A stretch of DNA of 64,000 nucleotides from Siderastrea radians (taxonomy: Eukaryota > Cnidaria > Anthozoa > Scleractinia > Rhizangiidae). The stretch lies in NCBI GenBank assembly GCA_964017195.1, contig OZ024895.1, forward strand, positions 17,816,034 through 17,880,033. The letters run 5' to 3'. The position numbers and the translations under genes are program-made. Shown one piece after another: positions 14,534 through 22,936 of the stretch. Positions within the stretch are counted from its first letter, which is position 1. Each line of letters opens with the position of its first letter. The notes beneath the pieces are model-generated. The model saw nothing but the letters and a program-made list of their open reading frames with translations, was not told the DNA's origin and did no database searches.

Positions 14534-14861
14534 CGGGCGATGGTGGCGGTGCTCGGGGAGGTGTGGCTGGCCGCTTAAACTCGTACCGCCAATAGTCACA
14601 GCAATAATCCAGGCCCTCGATGTACCAGTCACAGGTCATTTGAGGGTAACAATATTCCTGTAAACGAGCGGCCTCTTCTGCTCGGCGTTGCTGCGCCTCG
14701 ACTTTCTCCGGTTCCAGTTGTTTCAAATATTCAGAAAACTCAGCAAAGGTGTCCTCCTCGAACTCCAACTCCCTCTTCACTTTCCCCAAGATCTCCTCTA
14801 CTTCCAAATCTAATTCAAACTCCTCAAAGGCTTCCAATAGCTTCTCATGACCAGCGTCCAT
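14478..14861 (-). CDS. Small acidic early-type protein
   Basis: 127 residues from ATG 14,861; the upstream ATG at 14,909 is rejected because it precedes the TATA box (14,893-14,900). Strongly acidic helical N-terminus (LLEAFEEFELDLEVEE), then a Cys/Tyr/Trp-rich patch (EYCYPQMTCDWY, DYCCDYWRYE) and a Pro-rich tail. It overlaps the repeat protein by 56 bases. The same promoter plus N-terminus recurs in inverted form at 456-556. Its position back-to-back with PolB suggests early expression; function unknown. Confidence 0.6.
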   Translation of the reverse strand: MDAGHEKLLEAFEEFELDLEVEEILGKVKRELEFEEDTFAEFSEYLKQLEPEKVEAQQRRAEEAARLQEYCYPQMTCDWYIEGLDYCCDYWRYEFKRPATPPRAPPPSPDVPRKTVPQSSQTPSQLP

Positions 14862-14892
14862 TTTGAGATGACTCACCTCGAGGGGTCGATCT

Positions 14893-14931
14893 GTTTTATA
14901 GTCTCTCATTCGTTCTTTAATCCCTATAAAA
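14893..14931. promoter_or_regulatory. Back-to-back TATA promoters for PolB and the acidic gene
   Basis: Minus-strand TATAAAAC at 14,893-14,900 and plus-strand TATAAAA at 14,925-14,931 are 24 bases apart and drive divergent genes starting at 14,861 and 14,966. An AP-1-type TGAGTCA lies in the minus leader (about 14,868-14,874) inside a CTCGAGGTGAGTCATC block that is conserved in the left-end copy. Confidence 0.7.
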
Positions 14932-14965
14932 GCCGAGCACCGGTCACCACCAAGTTCATCTGATC

Positions 14966-17900
14966 ATGTCCTCTCGCCAAGAAGACGAAGCGGGGCCTAG
15001 TGGACTGACCACTCAAGAGATTTTGACCTTGCTACACACCTCGGCCTCTGAGAACGAAGAGACGACAGCGAATTCCTCTCATGAACCTTTGTTATGCACC
15101 GAAGAGATGGCGGACAGTGATGAGATTTGTGAAGAGGCGTTGGATCGCTTCGAACGGCAACGTGCCTTTCAAACCAATCTCCTTCAACAAAGTGGAGCAG
15201 GAGGTTTGGATGAGGGAACGTTTGACTTTGAACTCCAACCCTATGTCGATCGGACGAGTCGTCGAATGGGAGTGCGCGAACGTCATTTCAATACCCAGTT
15301 ACGCCACAGGGGGAATTTCATTCCCAATCAGAACTTGACTCAAGCCCTAGAAGAGGGGTTACGTCGAGCGGTGAATCAAGTGTTGACCACCACAACGCCT
15401 GAGCTCCACGATCAAGATCGCCTCTACTTTACCATCGCCTCCAACAGACTCCATAATAATTTTCAGGGCTGGGGATTACGTGCAGGAGAATGGCGCCAAG
15501 GCGGCGACCGTGTCGAGGCTTTATTCCAACGTTTAGCCCAAGCCCTCAACAGCAACGAACAATTTGAAATGGACGATTCCTTTCAAGTCTCCATTACCCA
15601 AGTTCATCATGCCCCTCAAGGTAGCGGCAGACCGCGTCGTGGCAAACCCGGCCACCCTACCATGGACATGTTAACGACCAAGAAAAACTCCGTCATTCGG
15701 ATTCAAAACAGGGATGAACTCTGTTGTGCTCGAGCCCTCGTCGTCGCCAAAGCTCGCGTGGACCAACACCCGAAACACAAAGCCATTCGGAAGGGAGAGG
15801 GCCCGCTGCAAAGAACCCTCGCTTGGGACCTGCATCGGGAAGCCAACGTGCCCCTCGGGCCATGCAGCTACGACGCCTTGACAGCCTTTAGTGAAACCCC
15901 GTCCCTCAGAGGTTACCAGATCCTGTTGGTGGATGCCCATCGATCTTTTCACATCACGACCTTTGGAGCCCCCCAAGACAAACAATTGATCCTCTTGCAT
16001 CACCAAGGCCATTACGATGTCATCACCAAGTTGCCTGGATTTTTCGGGTCCAGCTACGTCTGTGCCCATTGTTGGAAACCCTATGACCATGAAGATCACC
16101 ATCGATGCCACAAGAAAAAGCAATGCGGGGCCTGTCGTCAAAAAGAATGCCCTGACTTCCTTCATGCATACCCTCGAGGCCAGAAAGCCACCCGACGGTG
16201 TCAACAATGTCATCGGGACTTTTTCGGAGACACCTGTTTCCAAATGCATCTCGTCAAGGATCCGACCGGCAAACCTGCCAGCAACTCCCAGTCCACCATC
16301 TGTTCTCAACGTCGTCGCTGTCCGGCCTGTCGTAAACAGAACGTCGGCTTAGACCAGATTACAAAGCATCGATGCTACTACATCGATTGTCCCTCCTGCC
16401 ACGAGTACGTGGACGGCGAAACGCATCGTTGTTTTATTCAAACAGCCCCCAAACCTCAAGCCAACCAGAAGAAAAGAAAGAGGACCACAGACACCGTCCC
16501 GGAGGACCAGCCTCCTTTGCATGTGTTTTTTGATATTGAAGCCATGCAACCCCAGGAAAAACACATCGCCAATCTCGTCGTGGCCGAAACCGAAGACGAC
16601 GACCAACCCGTGTGTTTCCCCGGCCACCATTGCGTCCGCGATTTCCTAGAATGGTTGGATACCTTGACCCTCCACGATACCCGCCAAGTCAATGTCCTCG
16701 CTCATAATTTCCAGGGATATGACGGCTATTTTGTCATTCATCAATACTATGGCGACAACCGAATCGTCGAGCAGCTCCGGAACGGGTGTAAACTCTTGGA
16801 AGTCTCACACGATCGTATCCGCTTCATCGATTCGATGAGTTTTTTCCAAATGCCTTTGTCCGCCTTTCCCAAAACCTTTGGATTGACAGAAGGCTGCAAA
16901 GGGTACTTCCCGCACAAGTTCAACCACCCCGACCACCAAACGTACGTAGGACCCTTCCCGGCCCTCGATTACTACATGCCTGAAACCATGTCTCCCGAAG
17001 GCAGGCAAGCGTTGGAAACGTGGCATCAACAGCAACGCGACCAAGTCTTTGACTTTCAGAAAGAATTGTTGGCTTACTGCCAATCGGATGTACGCCTCTT
17101 GAAACAAGGGTGTCTGACATTCAAACGCTTGTTTGAAACCCTGACGGGCTTCAACCCGTTTGAGCATATCACCATTGCTTCGGCCTGCAACCGGGATTTA
17201 CGCATGAACCGGATGATCCCCAACAGCATCGCCAGTGAACCCGTCCGTGGTTGGCGCAACTCCATCAACCAATCCCGCGTCGCCCTGGAATGGCTCACCT
17301 GGTGTGCACAAGAAAATAACATTCAGCATGTGGGCAATGCCGGCGAAGTTCGCATCCCCCCTGCTGGCTTCGTGGATGGGTACTGCCACGACACCCGGAC
17401 CGTGTATGAATTTCAAGGCTGTTTTACCCATGGATGCCCAACATGTTATCCAAACCGCCACGAACCCCATGTCCGCCACTTTGATCGGACCCTGCAAGAT
17501 GTCTACGAGACCACCCAACAAAAGATCCAACGGCTCAAAGAGCTCGGATACCATGTCATAGAAATGTGGGAATGTGAATGGGCCCGCCTCAAAATCACCT
17601 CCTCGGATATCCGTACATTTGTGGACCAGCTTCAATTCACAGACCCCTTGAATCCCCGCGACGCGTTCTGTGGAGGGCGTACCAATGCCGTCAAGTTGTA
17701 CCATCATGTCACCCCCACTCAAAAGATCCATTACATCGATGTCACCTCCTTGTACCCATGGGTCAACAAAACCTGTGTCTACCCGAAAGGGCATCCGACC
17801 TTCATCTCCACCCCGGGTCACACCGACATCCGTCCGTACTTTGGACTCATCCAATGTCAAATCCTGCCTCCACGTGAACTGTATCATCCGGTCCTGCCTT

Positions 17901-19024
17901 ACCGCCATGATGGCAAACTTCTTTTTCCCCTGTGCGCTAGTTGTGTCAAAGAAGAAATGGCCAAACCCCTTCTAGGAAGAACTGCCAAATGCCATCACAC
18001 CGACGACCAACGCGCCCTAACGGGAACATGGTGCAGCCCGGAATTGTCCAAAGCCGTCGAGCTCGGGTACCAAGTCCAATACATTTACGAGGTCTGGCAT
18101 TTTGACGAGACCTGTGAGGGGCTGTTCGAAGATTACGTCAACACCTGGCTCAAAATCAAACAAGAGGCCAGTGGGTGGCCCGCCGGAGTGGACACCGAAG
18201 ACCAAAAACAGGAGTACATCAAAAACTACTTCGACCAGGAAGGCATCCAGTTGGAGTACGACAAAATAGAGAAGAACCCGGGGCTCCGCACCCTGGCCAA
18301 AATGATGCTCAATTCCATGTGGGGCAAGTTTGGTCAACGCCTCAACAAAACCCAAGTCCAGCCCTTTCATAACCCTCAAGCCTTCCACCGTTTCTTGGAT
18401 ACCGATAGCTTGGACGTACGACACGTCTCCGTCATCAATGACGACCTAGTGGAGGTCCATTATCAGTACCAGGACGAAGACATCCCCGTGTCACCCAACC
18501 TGAACATCTTCGTGGCCTGTTTCACCACCTGTTGGGCTCGCCTACGCTTGTATACAGCGCTGGAGAAGCTGGGGGAAAGAGTGTTATACTACGACACGGA
18601 CTCCGTCATCTTCCTGCAAGACGAGGGGCAACCTAACCCCACCTTGGGCGATTACCTTGGCGACTTTACCAGTGAATTGGACAACGACGACTACATTGTG
18701 GAATTCGTGTCGGCGGGTCCCAAGAACTATGGCTACCAAACCAAACTGGGTCACGTTGAATGCAAGGTGAGGGGTTTCCGCCTCAACAGCGAAGGCAAGA
18801 GCCAGTTGAACTATAACGTCATGCGACAGAACGTCCTCGACGAAATCCAGAAACCCCTCCTGAAACCACGTCAAACCCAAGTCGTCAAATCATATCAAAT
18901 TGTCCGGGATCCCAACACCTATGAACTGTACACCTTTCCGGATTACAAACGATACCAGTTGGTGTATGACAAGCGAGTCGTCGATCCTCACACCTTTTTA
19001 ACCTACCCTTATGGATACCAGTGA
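14966..19024 (+). CDS. Protein-primed family B DNA polymerase
   Basis: 1352 residues, intact. Exonuclease motifs: Exo I VFFDIEAM (about 520-527), Exo II AHNFQGYDGYF (about 578-588), Exo III YCQSDVRLL (about 703-711). Polymerase motifs: A DVTSLYPWV (about 925), B MLNSMWGKFG (about 1113-1122), C YYDTDSV (about 1207-1213). The N-terminal 360 residues have an acidic start and a conserved viral domain, then a Cys/His cluster at about 365-495 (CAHC, CGAC, CQQC, CPAC, CPSC), probably zinc-binding. Polinton polymerases of this length replicate linear DNA by protein priming. The start is set by the TATA box 35 bases upstream. An overlapping hydrophobic frame lies at its 3' end. Confidence 0.95.
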   Translation: MSSRQEDEAGPSGLTTQEILTLLHTSASENEETTANSSHEPLLCTEEMADSDEICEEALDRFERQRAFQTNLLQQSGAGGLDEGTFDFELQPYVDRTSRRMGVRERHFNTQLRHRGNFIPNQNLTQALEEGLRRAVNQVLTTTTPELHDQDRLYFTIASNRLHNNFQGWGLRAGEWRQGGDRVEALFQRLAQALNSNEQFEMDDSFQVSITQVHHAPQGSGRPRRGKPGHPTMDMLTTKKNSVIRIQNRDELCCARALVVAKARVDQHPKHKAIRKGEGPLQRTLAWDLHREANVPLGPCSYDALTAFSETPSLRGYQILLVDAHRSFHITTFGAPQDKQLILLHHQGHYDVITKLPGFFGSSYVCAHCWKPYDHEDHHRCHKKKQCGACRQKECPDFLHAYPRGQKATRRCQQCHRDFFGDTCFQMHLVKDPTGKPASNSQSTICSQRRRCPACRKQNVGLDQITKHRCYYIDCPSCHEYVDGETHRCFIQTAPKPQANQKKRKRTTDTVPEDQPPLHVFFDIEAMQPQEKHIANLVVAETEDDDQPVCFPGHHCVRDFLEWLDTLTLHDTRQVNVLAHNFQGYDGYFVIHQYYGDNRIVEQLRNGCKLLEVSHDRIRFIDSMSFFQMPLSAFPKTFGLTEGCKGYFPHKFNHPDHQTYVGPFPALDYYMPETMSPEGRQALETWHQQQRDQVFDFQKELLAYCQSDVRLLKQGCLTFKRLFETLTGFNPFEHITIASACNRDLRMNRMIPNSIASEPVRGWRNSINQSRVALEWLTWCAQENNIQHVGNAGEVRIPPAGFVDGYCHDTRTVYEFQGCFTHGCPTCYPNRHEPHVRHFDRTLQDVYETTQQKIQRLKELGYHVIEMWECEWARLKITSSDIRTFVDQLQFTDPLNPRDAFCGGRTNAVKLYHHVTPTQKIHYIDVTSLYPWVNKTCVYPKGHPTFISTPGHTDIRPYFGLIQCQILPPRELYHPVLPYRHDGKLLFPLCASCVKEEMAKPLLGRTAKCHHTDDQRALTGTWCSPELSKAVELGYQVQYIYEVWHFDETCEGLFEDYVNTWLKIKQEASGWPAGVDTEDQKQEYIKNYFDQEGIQLEYDKIEKNPGLRTLAKMMLNSMWGKFGQRLNKTQVQPFHNPQAFHRFLDTDSLDVRHVSVINDDLVEVHYQYQDEDIPVSPNLNIFVACFTTCWARLRLYTALEKLGERVLYYDTDSVIFLQDEGQPNPTLGDYLGDFTSELDNDDYIVEFVSAGPKNYGYQTKLGHVECKVRGFRLNSEGKSQLNYNVMRQNVLDEIQKPLLKPRQTQVVKSYQIVRDPNTYELYTFPDYKRYQLVYDKRVVDPHTFLTYPYGYQ

Positions 19025-19143
19025 GAATCACAACACTCATCAAAAAAGCAGGAACACTCAAAGAGGAACTCAAAGGAATACTTATCATTGGAACCCTCAT
19101 ACTAATTTTTCTCTCACTTATTGTGAAAAAGTATGACAAATAA
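18970..19143 (+). CDS. Overlapping open frame with one TM segment
   Basis: A frame -1 to PolB stays open from 18,970 to a TAA at 19,141-19,143. It encodes a strongly hydrophobic stretch (ILIIGTLILIFLSLIV) near its end, followed by KKYDK and then AATAAA at 19,139. There is no in-frame ATG; a GTG at 19,021 overlaps the PolB stop. A TTTTTA run in the PolB frame (about 18,992-18,998) is only a poor slippery site. A competing +1 frame has an ATG at 19,011 but no TM. Real expression is uncertain. Confidence 0.3.
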   Translation, partial: QASRRSSHLFNLPLWIPVRITTLIKKAGTLKEELKGILIIGTLILIFLSLIVKKYDK

Positions 19144-19243
19144 AAAGTATTTAATTTTTTTGTGTGTTTTCCGATCACCCCCGTTGCTAAAATTGGACTT
19201 TGGACTTTGAGCCCGCGTTTTCTCCGCGGTTTTCCTTCCCCTT

Positions 19244-19439
19244 GAGCCCACGATCCCTTTTTCCCACTGGTCAGCGGTTTCTCCTTCCAAATCACATGAC
19301 TTCCGGTTCCATGAGCCCACGATCCCTTTTTCCAACTGGTCAGCGGTTTCTCCTTCCAAATCACATGACTTCCGGTTCCATGAGCCCACGATCCCTTTTT
19401 CCAACTGGTCCGCGGTTTCCCACACCACGTGACTTCTGA
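19244..19439. repeat. 69-bp tandem repeat, nearly three copies
   Basis: Units start at 19,244, 19,313 and 19,382 with a period of 69; the third is cut short, and a degenerate partial copy precedes at about 19,208. Each full unit carries CACATGACTTCCGGTT (E-box plus ETS-type CCGGAAGT on the minus strand). They lie at the right edge of the element, mirroring the 37-bp array at the left edge. Confidence 0.88.
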
Positions 19440-19455
19440 CGTCACTCGACCAATC
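19426..19455. promoter_or_regulatory. E-box, CRE and CCAAT cluster at the right edge
   Basis: CACGTG (19,426-19,431), TGACGTCA (19,437-19,444) and CCAAT (19,450-19,454) lie within 30 bases. The left edge also has a CACGTG and a CCAATCA close together (about 110-138). This may be shared terminal regulatory DNA; no true inverted repeat could be confirmed. Confidence 0.5.
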
Positions 19456-20022
19456 AGAAGCCAGGATTAGCGCCCAGATGAGCGCCCTTTACTACTTATG
19501 ATGTTCATTTTTGATATTTTTCAAAATGATTTTTGAGATTTTTCTCAATTTGAGTTCGGGCGTTCTTGTCAGTAGAAAGGTTAATACAGTTAAATTCCGG
19601 TTTTACGCCGTGAGCGCAACTATACTTTGTACACTTTGTACACTTCACAGGGGATGTAATTTCGATGCCTCCCAATATGAAAAAGAAATTACATTTTTTT
19701 TTTGCTTCTTTAAATATCATACCCTAAACATGACCTTGAAATATTTAGCTATAAGGTGCCCTGAATTAAGACTTGTCGTCCTTAGAATCGGTGTTGTGTT
19801 TGTTAACTCACTAGATCAGAACTATTGCCAATGGGTATATCCAGAAACTCATAAGGACTTGAAACGTGTAACTCGCATATGTAGGTTTTGAATGATGTTC
19901 GTAACTATTCATTTTCGCAAGTACCATATTTGGAACATGAAGAGACAGAGAACTGACCAATCAATCTTCGTGAACGACGTGACGTAATTTTGCACCAAGT
20001 TCGCGCACTTGTTCATAGATTA

Positions 20023-20175
20023 ATGGCCGACAAACTGGGGAAAATGAAGCCGAAAAAACTTTCAAACGTAAGAACGACAAAGCGAAAAGAAATACCGGTT
20101 TCGAAGACCGAGCAGGAAATTTTTGAGGCAACAAAATTAGTAATTGAAACAACATGGAGCAAAGCGCTGGGGTAA
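20023..20175 (+). other. Possible orphan coding exon
   Basis: From the ATG at 20,023 the frame reads 50 Lys-rich residues (MADKLGKMKPKKLSNVRTTK...) and ends at TAA, where GGGGTAAGA also makes a good splice donor. Most of this frame is conserved in the inverted copy at 20,268-20,344, which supports coding origin. No further exon was found; the gene is not recognised. Confidence 0.35.
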
Positions 20176-20344
20176 GAACTAAATCAGACTGTGAAACCAA
20201 ACCAAAATAGACTAGCGTTGTTTTTATGATTTTAGCCACTAATTTTGATTTCAGTTACTAATTCTGATTTCAGTTACTAATTTTGTTGCCTCAAAAATTT
20301 CCTGCTCGGTCTTCGAAACCGGTATTTCTTTTCGCTTTGTCGTT
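20073..20344. repeat. Inverted duplication of about 77 bp
   Basis: 20,073-20,149 and the reverse complement of 20,268-20,344 match with very few differences, separated by about 118 bases; weaker similarity extends outward of the left arm. The arms carry a reading frame, so this looks like an inverted copy of an exon and not a simple hairpin transposon. Confidence 0.8.
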
Positions 20345-21029
20345 CCCACGTTGGCCGGCGTCTTTCACCGTCGCACTATCAACAAATGTTCACAAAAGGT
20401 AGGCTTTATACGGAAAACTTTTGACACCGAAATATGAAGACATGATACAAAAATAAAACACAGTAAAATTGAAGAGAACCGTTTAATAATATTGAAGTGT
20501 CATACGTTTTCAGTGATTCGCTACCAAAATCAAGCTAAATAAGCTGAATAAGAAAGGACGACTTTTTCTTCGGCTATATAAGCTTACTACAAAAATAACA
20601 TCGGTTTACCTGCAGTCGATGTAGCTCTGAGTTCAAGCAGCTCCAAATATTCAAATAAAGAGAACGTAAAGCAAAATAAGTTGAATGATCGCTTTCCCAG
20701 TTGTTTGATTCATTGTTAACATGTTTTTTTGCCACATCCCGTCCGCGGCCTCTGAACCTGGAACCACTACGTTTTTGTGTTCGTTTCAACTCTTATCTCC
20801 ATCCACAATGTTAAAATCATACAGCTTCAATCCGCTTTGGGCGATGAATACAACAATTTTTTTCAGGAAACATCAAACCTGTACCACATTTTAGAGCCAA
20901 TAATTGTACGACTTTTGCAAAAAAATTATTCCCGGACGTTCACTTCGGAGCAGTTTCATTGATCCATTCAGGTTTGCAAAGAAACGCTGCAACACTTCGC
21001 AAGGTTTTGGCGCCTTAAACTCGTGCGTG

Positions 21030-21064
<35 letters not shown>

Positions 21065-21184
21065 AAAAATGAATATTTACGAGCATCGAAAGCGAGTTAC
21101 ACGTTTCAACTCCTTGTGAGTTTCTGGTATATCTTACATATACTCGAATTAGAAGTACTTTTTAATGCAACTGATGCTATTTCC

Positions 21185-21440
21185 AATAAGAGGTAGGTAA
21201 AGTCGCACACACGCCAAGGAGCAACTGTAGCCTGAAGCAACTGAAAGTATTGCTACTCCTCCCTGGATGGTATGCCAGTCCATCGCAAGGTTACCCCCAG
21301 CAGTATGTCCCCGTACCCATTTATACACCTGGGTGGAGAGAGACAATGTGTGGTGAAGTTTCTTGACTAAGGAATCAACACCATGGCAGGGACTGGGCCT
21401 CGATCTGAAGTCCATTGCACTAGCCACTGCGCCCCCACAA
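21185..21440 (-). repeat. SINE-like interspersed repeat, family A
   Basis: On the minus strand it begins GGGGGCGCAGTGGCTAGTGC (A-box-like), followed by a weak B-box, and ends in GGAATAG-type sequence. Related copies lie at about 31,925-32,095 (same orientation) and 36,370-36,560 (opposite orientation), sharing the GGATGG..ATGCTAGTCCATC and TATACACCTGGGTGG blocks. Confidence 0.65.
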
Positions 21441-22174
21441 GACGAGATTTTGATGATACCCTTTCCCTTAAATTTGGAACTCCATCTAGCAGAAGTGTGA
21501 TATGCCCCTGACCCGGGGGATTTTGTAACTCCACACCCTGAAAAGTTTCATCTTCTCGCCAAGTTTAATTCTAAAATAGAATTCACAGGAGGTCGAGAAG
21601 TTTAATTTTTTCACACGTTCCATGACAACTTTTTATTTCTGTTATTTGTAAGACGACATATAATCTTGTGTTGGTTTCATCAATTTCAAGGACAGTTTCC
21701 AGTGAGACCTGCAAAAAAAAAATGAACGATTAAAAGGCAATTAATTGTTGGATCAGAGGCTAATTCGAGTTGAACGAAAACTGACAAAAGAGGTGGGCAA
21801 TACAGATAATGGATTCACAAACCTCGCTAACATGATACGAGAAAACTAAATATAATGATTCTTTTACTATGAATCCAAACACCGGTGAGTTTGCTTCACC
21901 TCTGAGTAAAAAACGTCGGACTAAAACAGCCAGATTTGTACGTTTTATGCAAAATTATCGTTACTGACAATTTTGCTGGTTTTGTTAGTTCGTTTTTGTT
22001 CAGAATTGCGTAAACGTTGGCATACGGTTTTTGCTCTTAAACACCTAACAGTATGTGTTACGTGTTTGTTTTTGCGTAAACCTTTAATTTCTGAACTTGC
22101 TCAAAGTATTTCTCCTATTGTTGGTCAAAACGGCATAAATCGGTGCTTTTTTTATAGACGAGTATGCGAAATAG

Positions 22175-22262
22175 CGTTACGCACCCTAATATAACCTATT
22201 TTAGACCAAAATTGCTGAAAACCCTATCTACCCTTTGGGGCTCCACATAGGGCTTAACTGAG
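22175..22262. repeat. Interspersed repeat, family C, short copy
   Basis: ACCCTAATATAACCTATTTTAGACCAAA is shared with the longer copy at about 29,810-30,065 (AACCTATTTTAGACCAAA). Confidence 0.5.
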
Positions 22263-22625
22263 AGCTTTTTTTAATTGCGTCTCGTAAAACCAGAACAAAT
22301 TTAAGTAATATTTAACACTGGTCAGTCATAACAGACGCAAGCAACACAAACGAACCAATCAGAGCTGGAGAAAGTGGCGCGAGTTTTTGTTAAGTCAGAG
22401 CGTGGTAAAGCAAAACTAAAGCAGACGCCGGTTGTAGCAGGAGCATGAAAATGAAAAAGGGAGTGTTTCCCTCCCTCGCGCGCCGCGCTCGTTCTCTCTT
22501 TTCCACTCTTTCTCATTTCTTACACGCCTACTCTAAGAGGTATAGAGCGGATTTTAATTGAGTTCCAGAGAAATTTGCGTTTGTTTTGTTTTGTTTTGGT
22601 TGAAGTAGGACTTACGGCACGTACC

Positions 22626-22936
22626 TTACTCAAACGTATAAACGTAATTAGTGTATTGCTTTCCAACGTTTTCCCAGCATTCGTTTGAAGGTCCATATAT
22701 ATCGTATGTGTATTCTGCTTCACTTCCGGTCCAGCATTCGCCGTAGAATTGGACTGCAAACACTTTGTTCTTGGGATAATTCTTGTGGACATATTCTGCA
22801 CATTCGTTGATTGTCTTGCCCATATTTGACCAGTCAATGGTTGACCTGAAGCTCTTCACATGTTCCGGGATTGCATGTTCAACCCTGCCGTCTTTGAAAC
22901 AACCGAGGCCTCTGTACCTCATCAATGGCGCCGAAG
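22626..22936 (-). CDS. ADAMTS last exon: C-terminal Cys-containing domain
   Basis: Reads YRGLGCFKDGRVEHAIPEHV, then WSNMGKTINECAEYVHKNYP, VFAVQFYGECWTG and GKQYTNYVYTF up to the stop at 22,626. I know this pattern (LGCF.D, ...FGIQFYGECWSG..., NYVY) from cnidarian extracellular proteins, without a firm Pfam name. It resembles WSC/lectin-like Cys-containing modules and probably binds a ligand or carbohydrate; that is inference. Confidence 0.7.

Larger units (their letters stand above)
1..19460. mobile_element. Integrated Polinton/Maverick (adintovirus-like) element, nearly complete
   Basis: Dense, mostly tightly spaced genes for a protein-primed B-family DNA polymerase, retroviral-type integrase with chromodomain, hexon-like and penton-like capsid proteins, adenain-type protease, FtsK/HerA packaging ATPase and a PLA2 protein lie together. 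This set defines Polinton/Maverick elements of the adintovirus type. The block is more G+C-rich than the AT-rich DNA on its right, and its genes have no visible introns. Repeats sit at both edges: 37-bp units at 141-362 and 69-bp units at 19,244-19,439. I could not verify terminal inverted repeats or a target duplication. The right edge near 19,450-19,500 is judged from composition, and the left edge may be outside the window. Confidence 0.93.
19456..22625. other. Intergenic host DNA between the element and the ADAMTS gene
   Basis: AT-rich sequence without a recognisable complete gene. It holds an inverted duplication (20,073-20,344), a SINE-like repeat (about 21,185-21,440) and a short copy of an interspersed repeat (about 22,175-22,262). 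Tracts such as 19,500-19,900 and 20,400-21,100 show nothing I can support. Confidence 0.6.
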
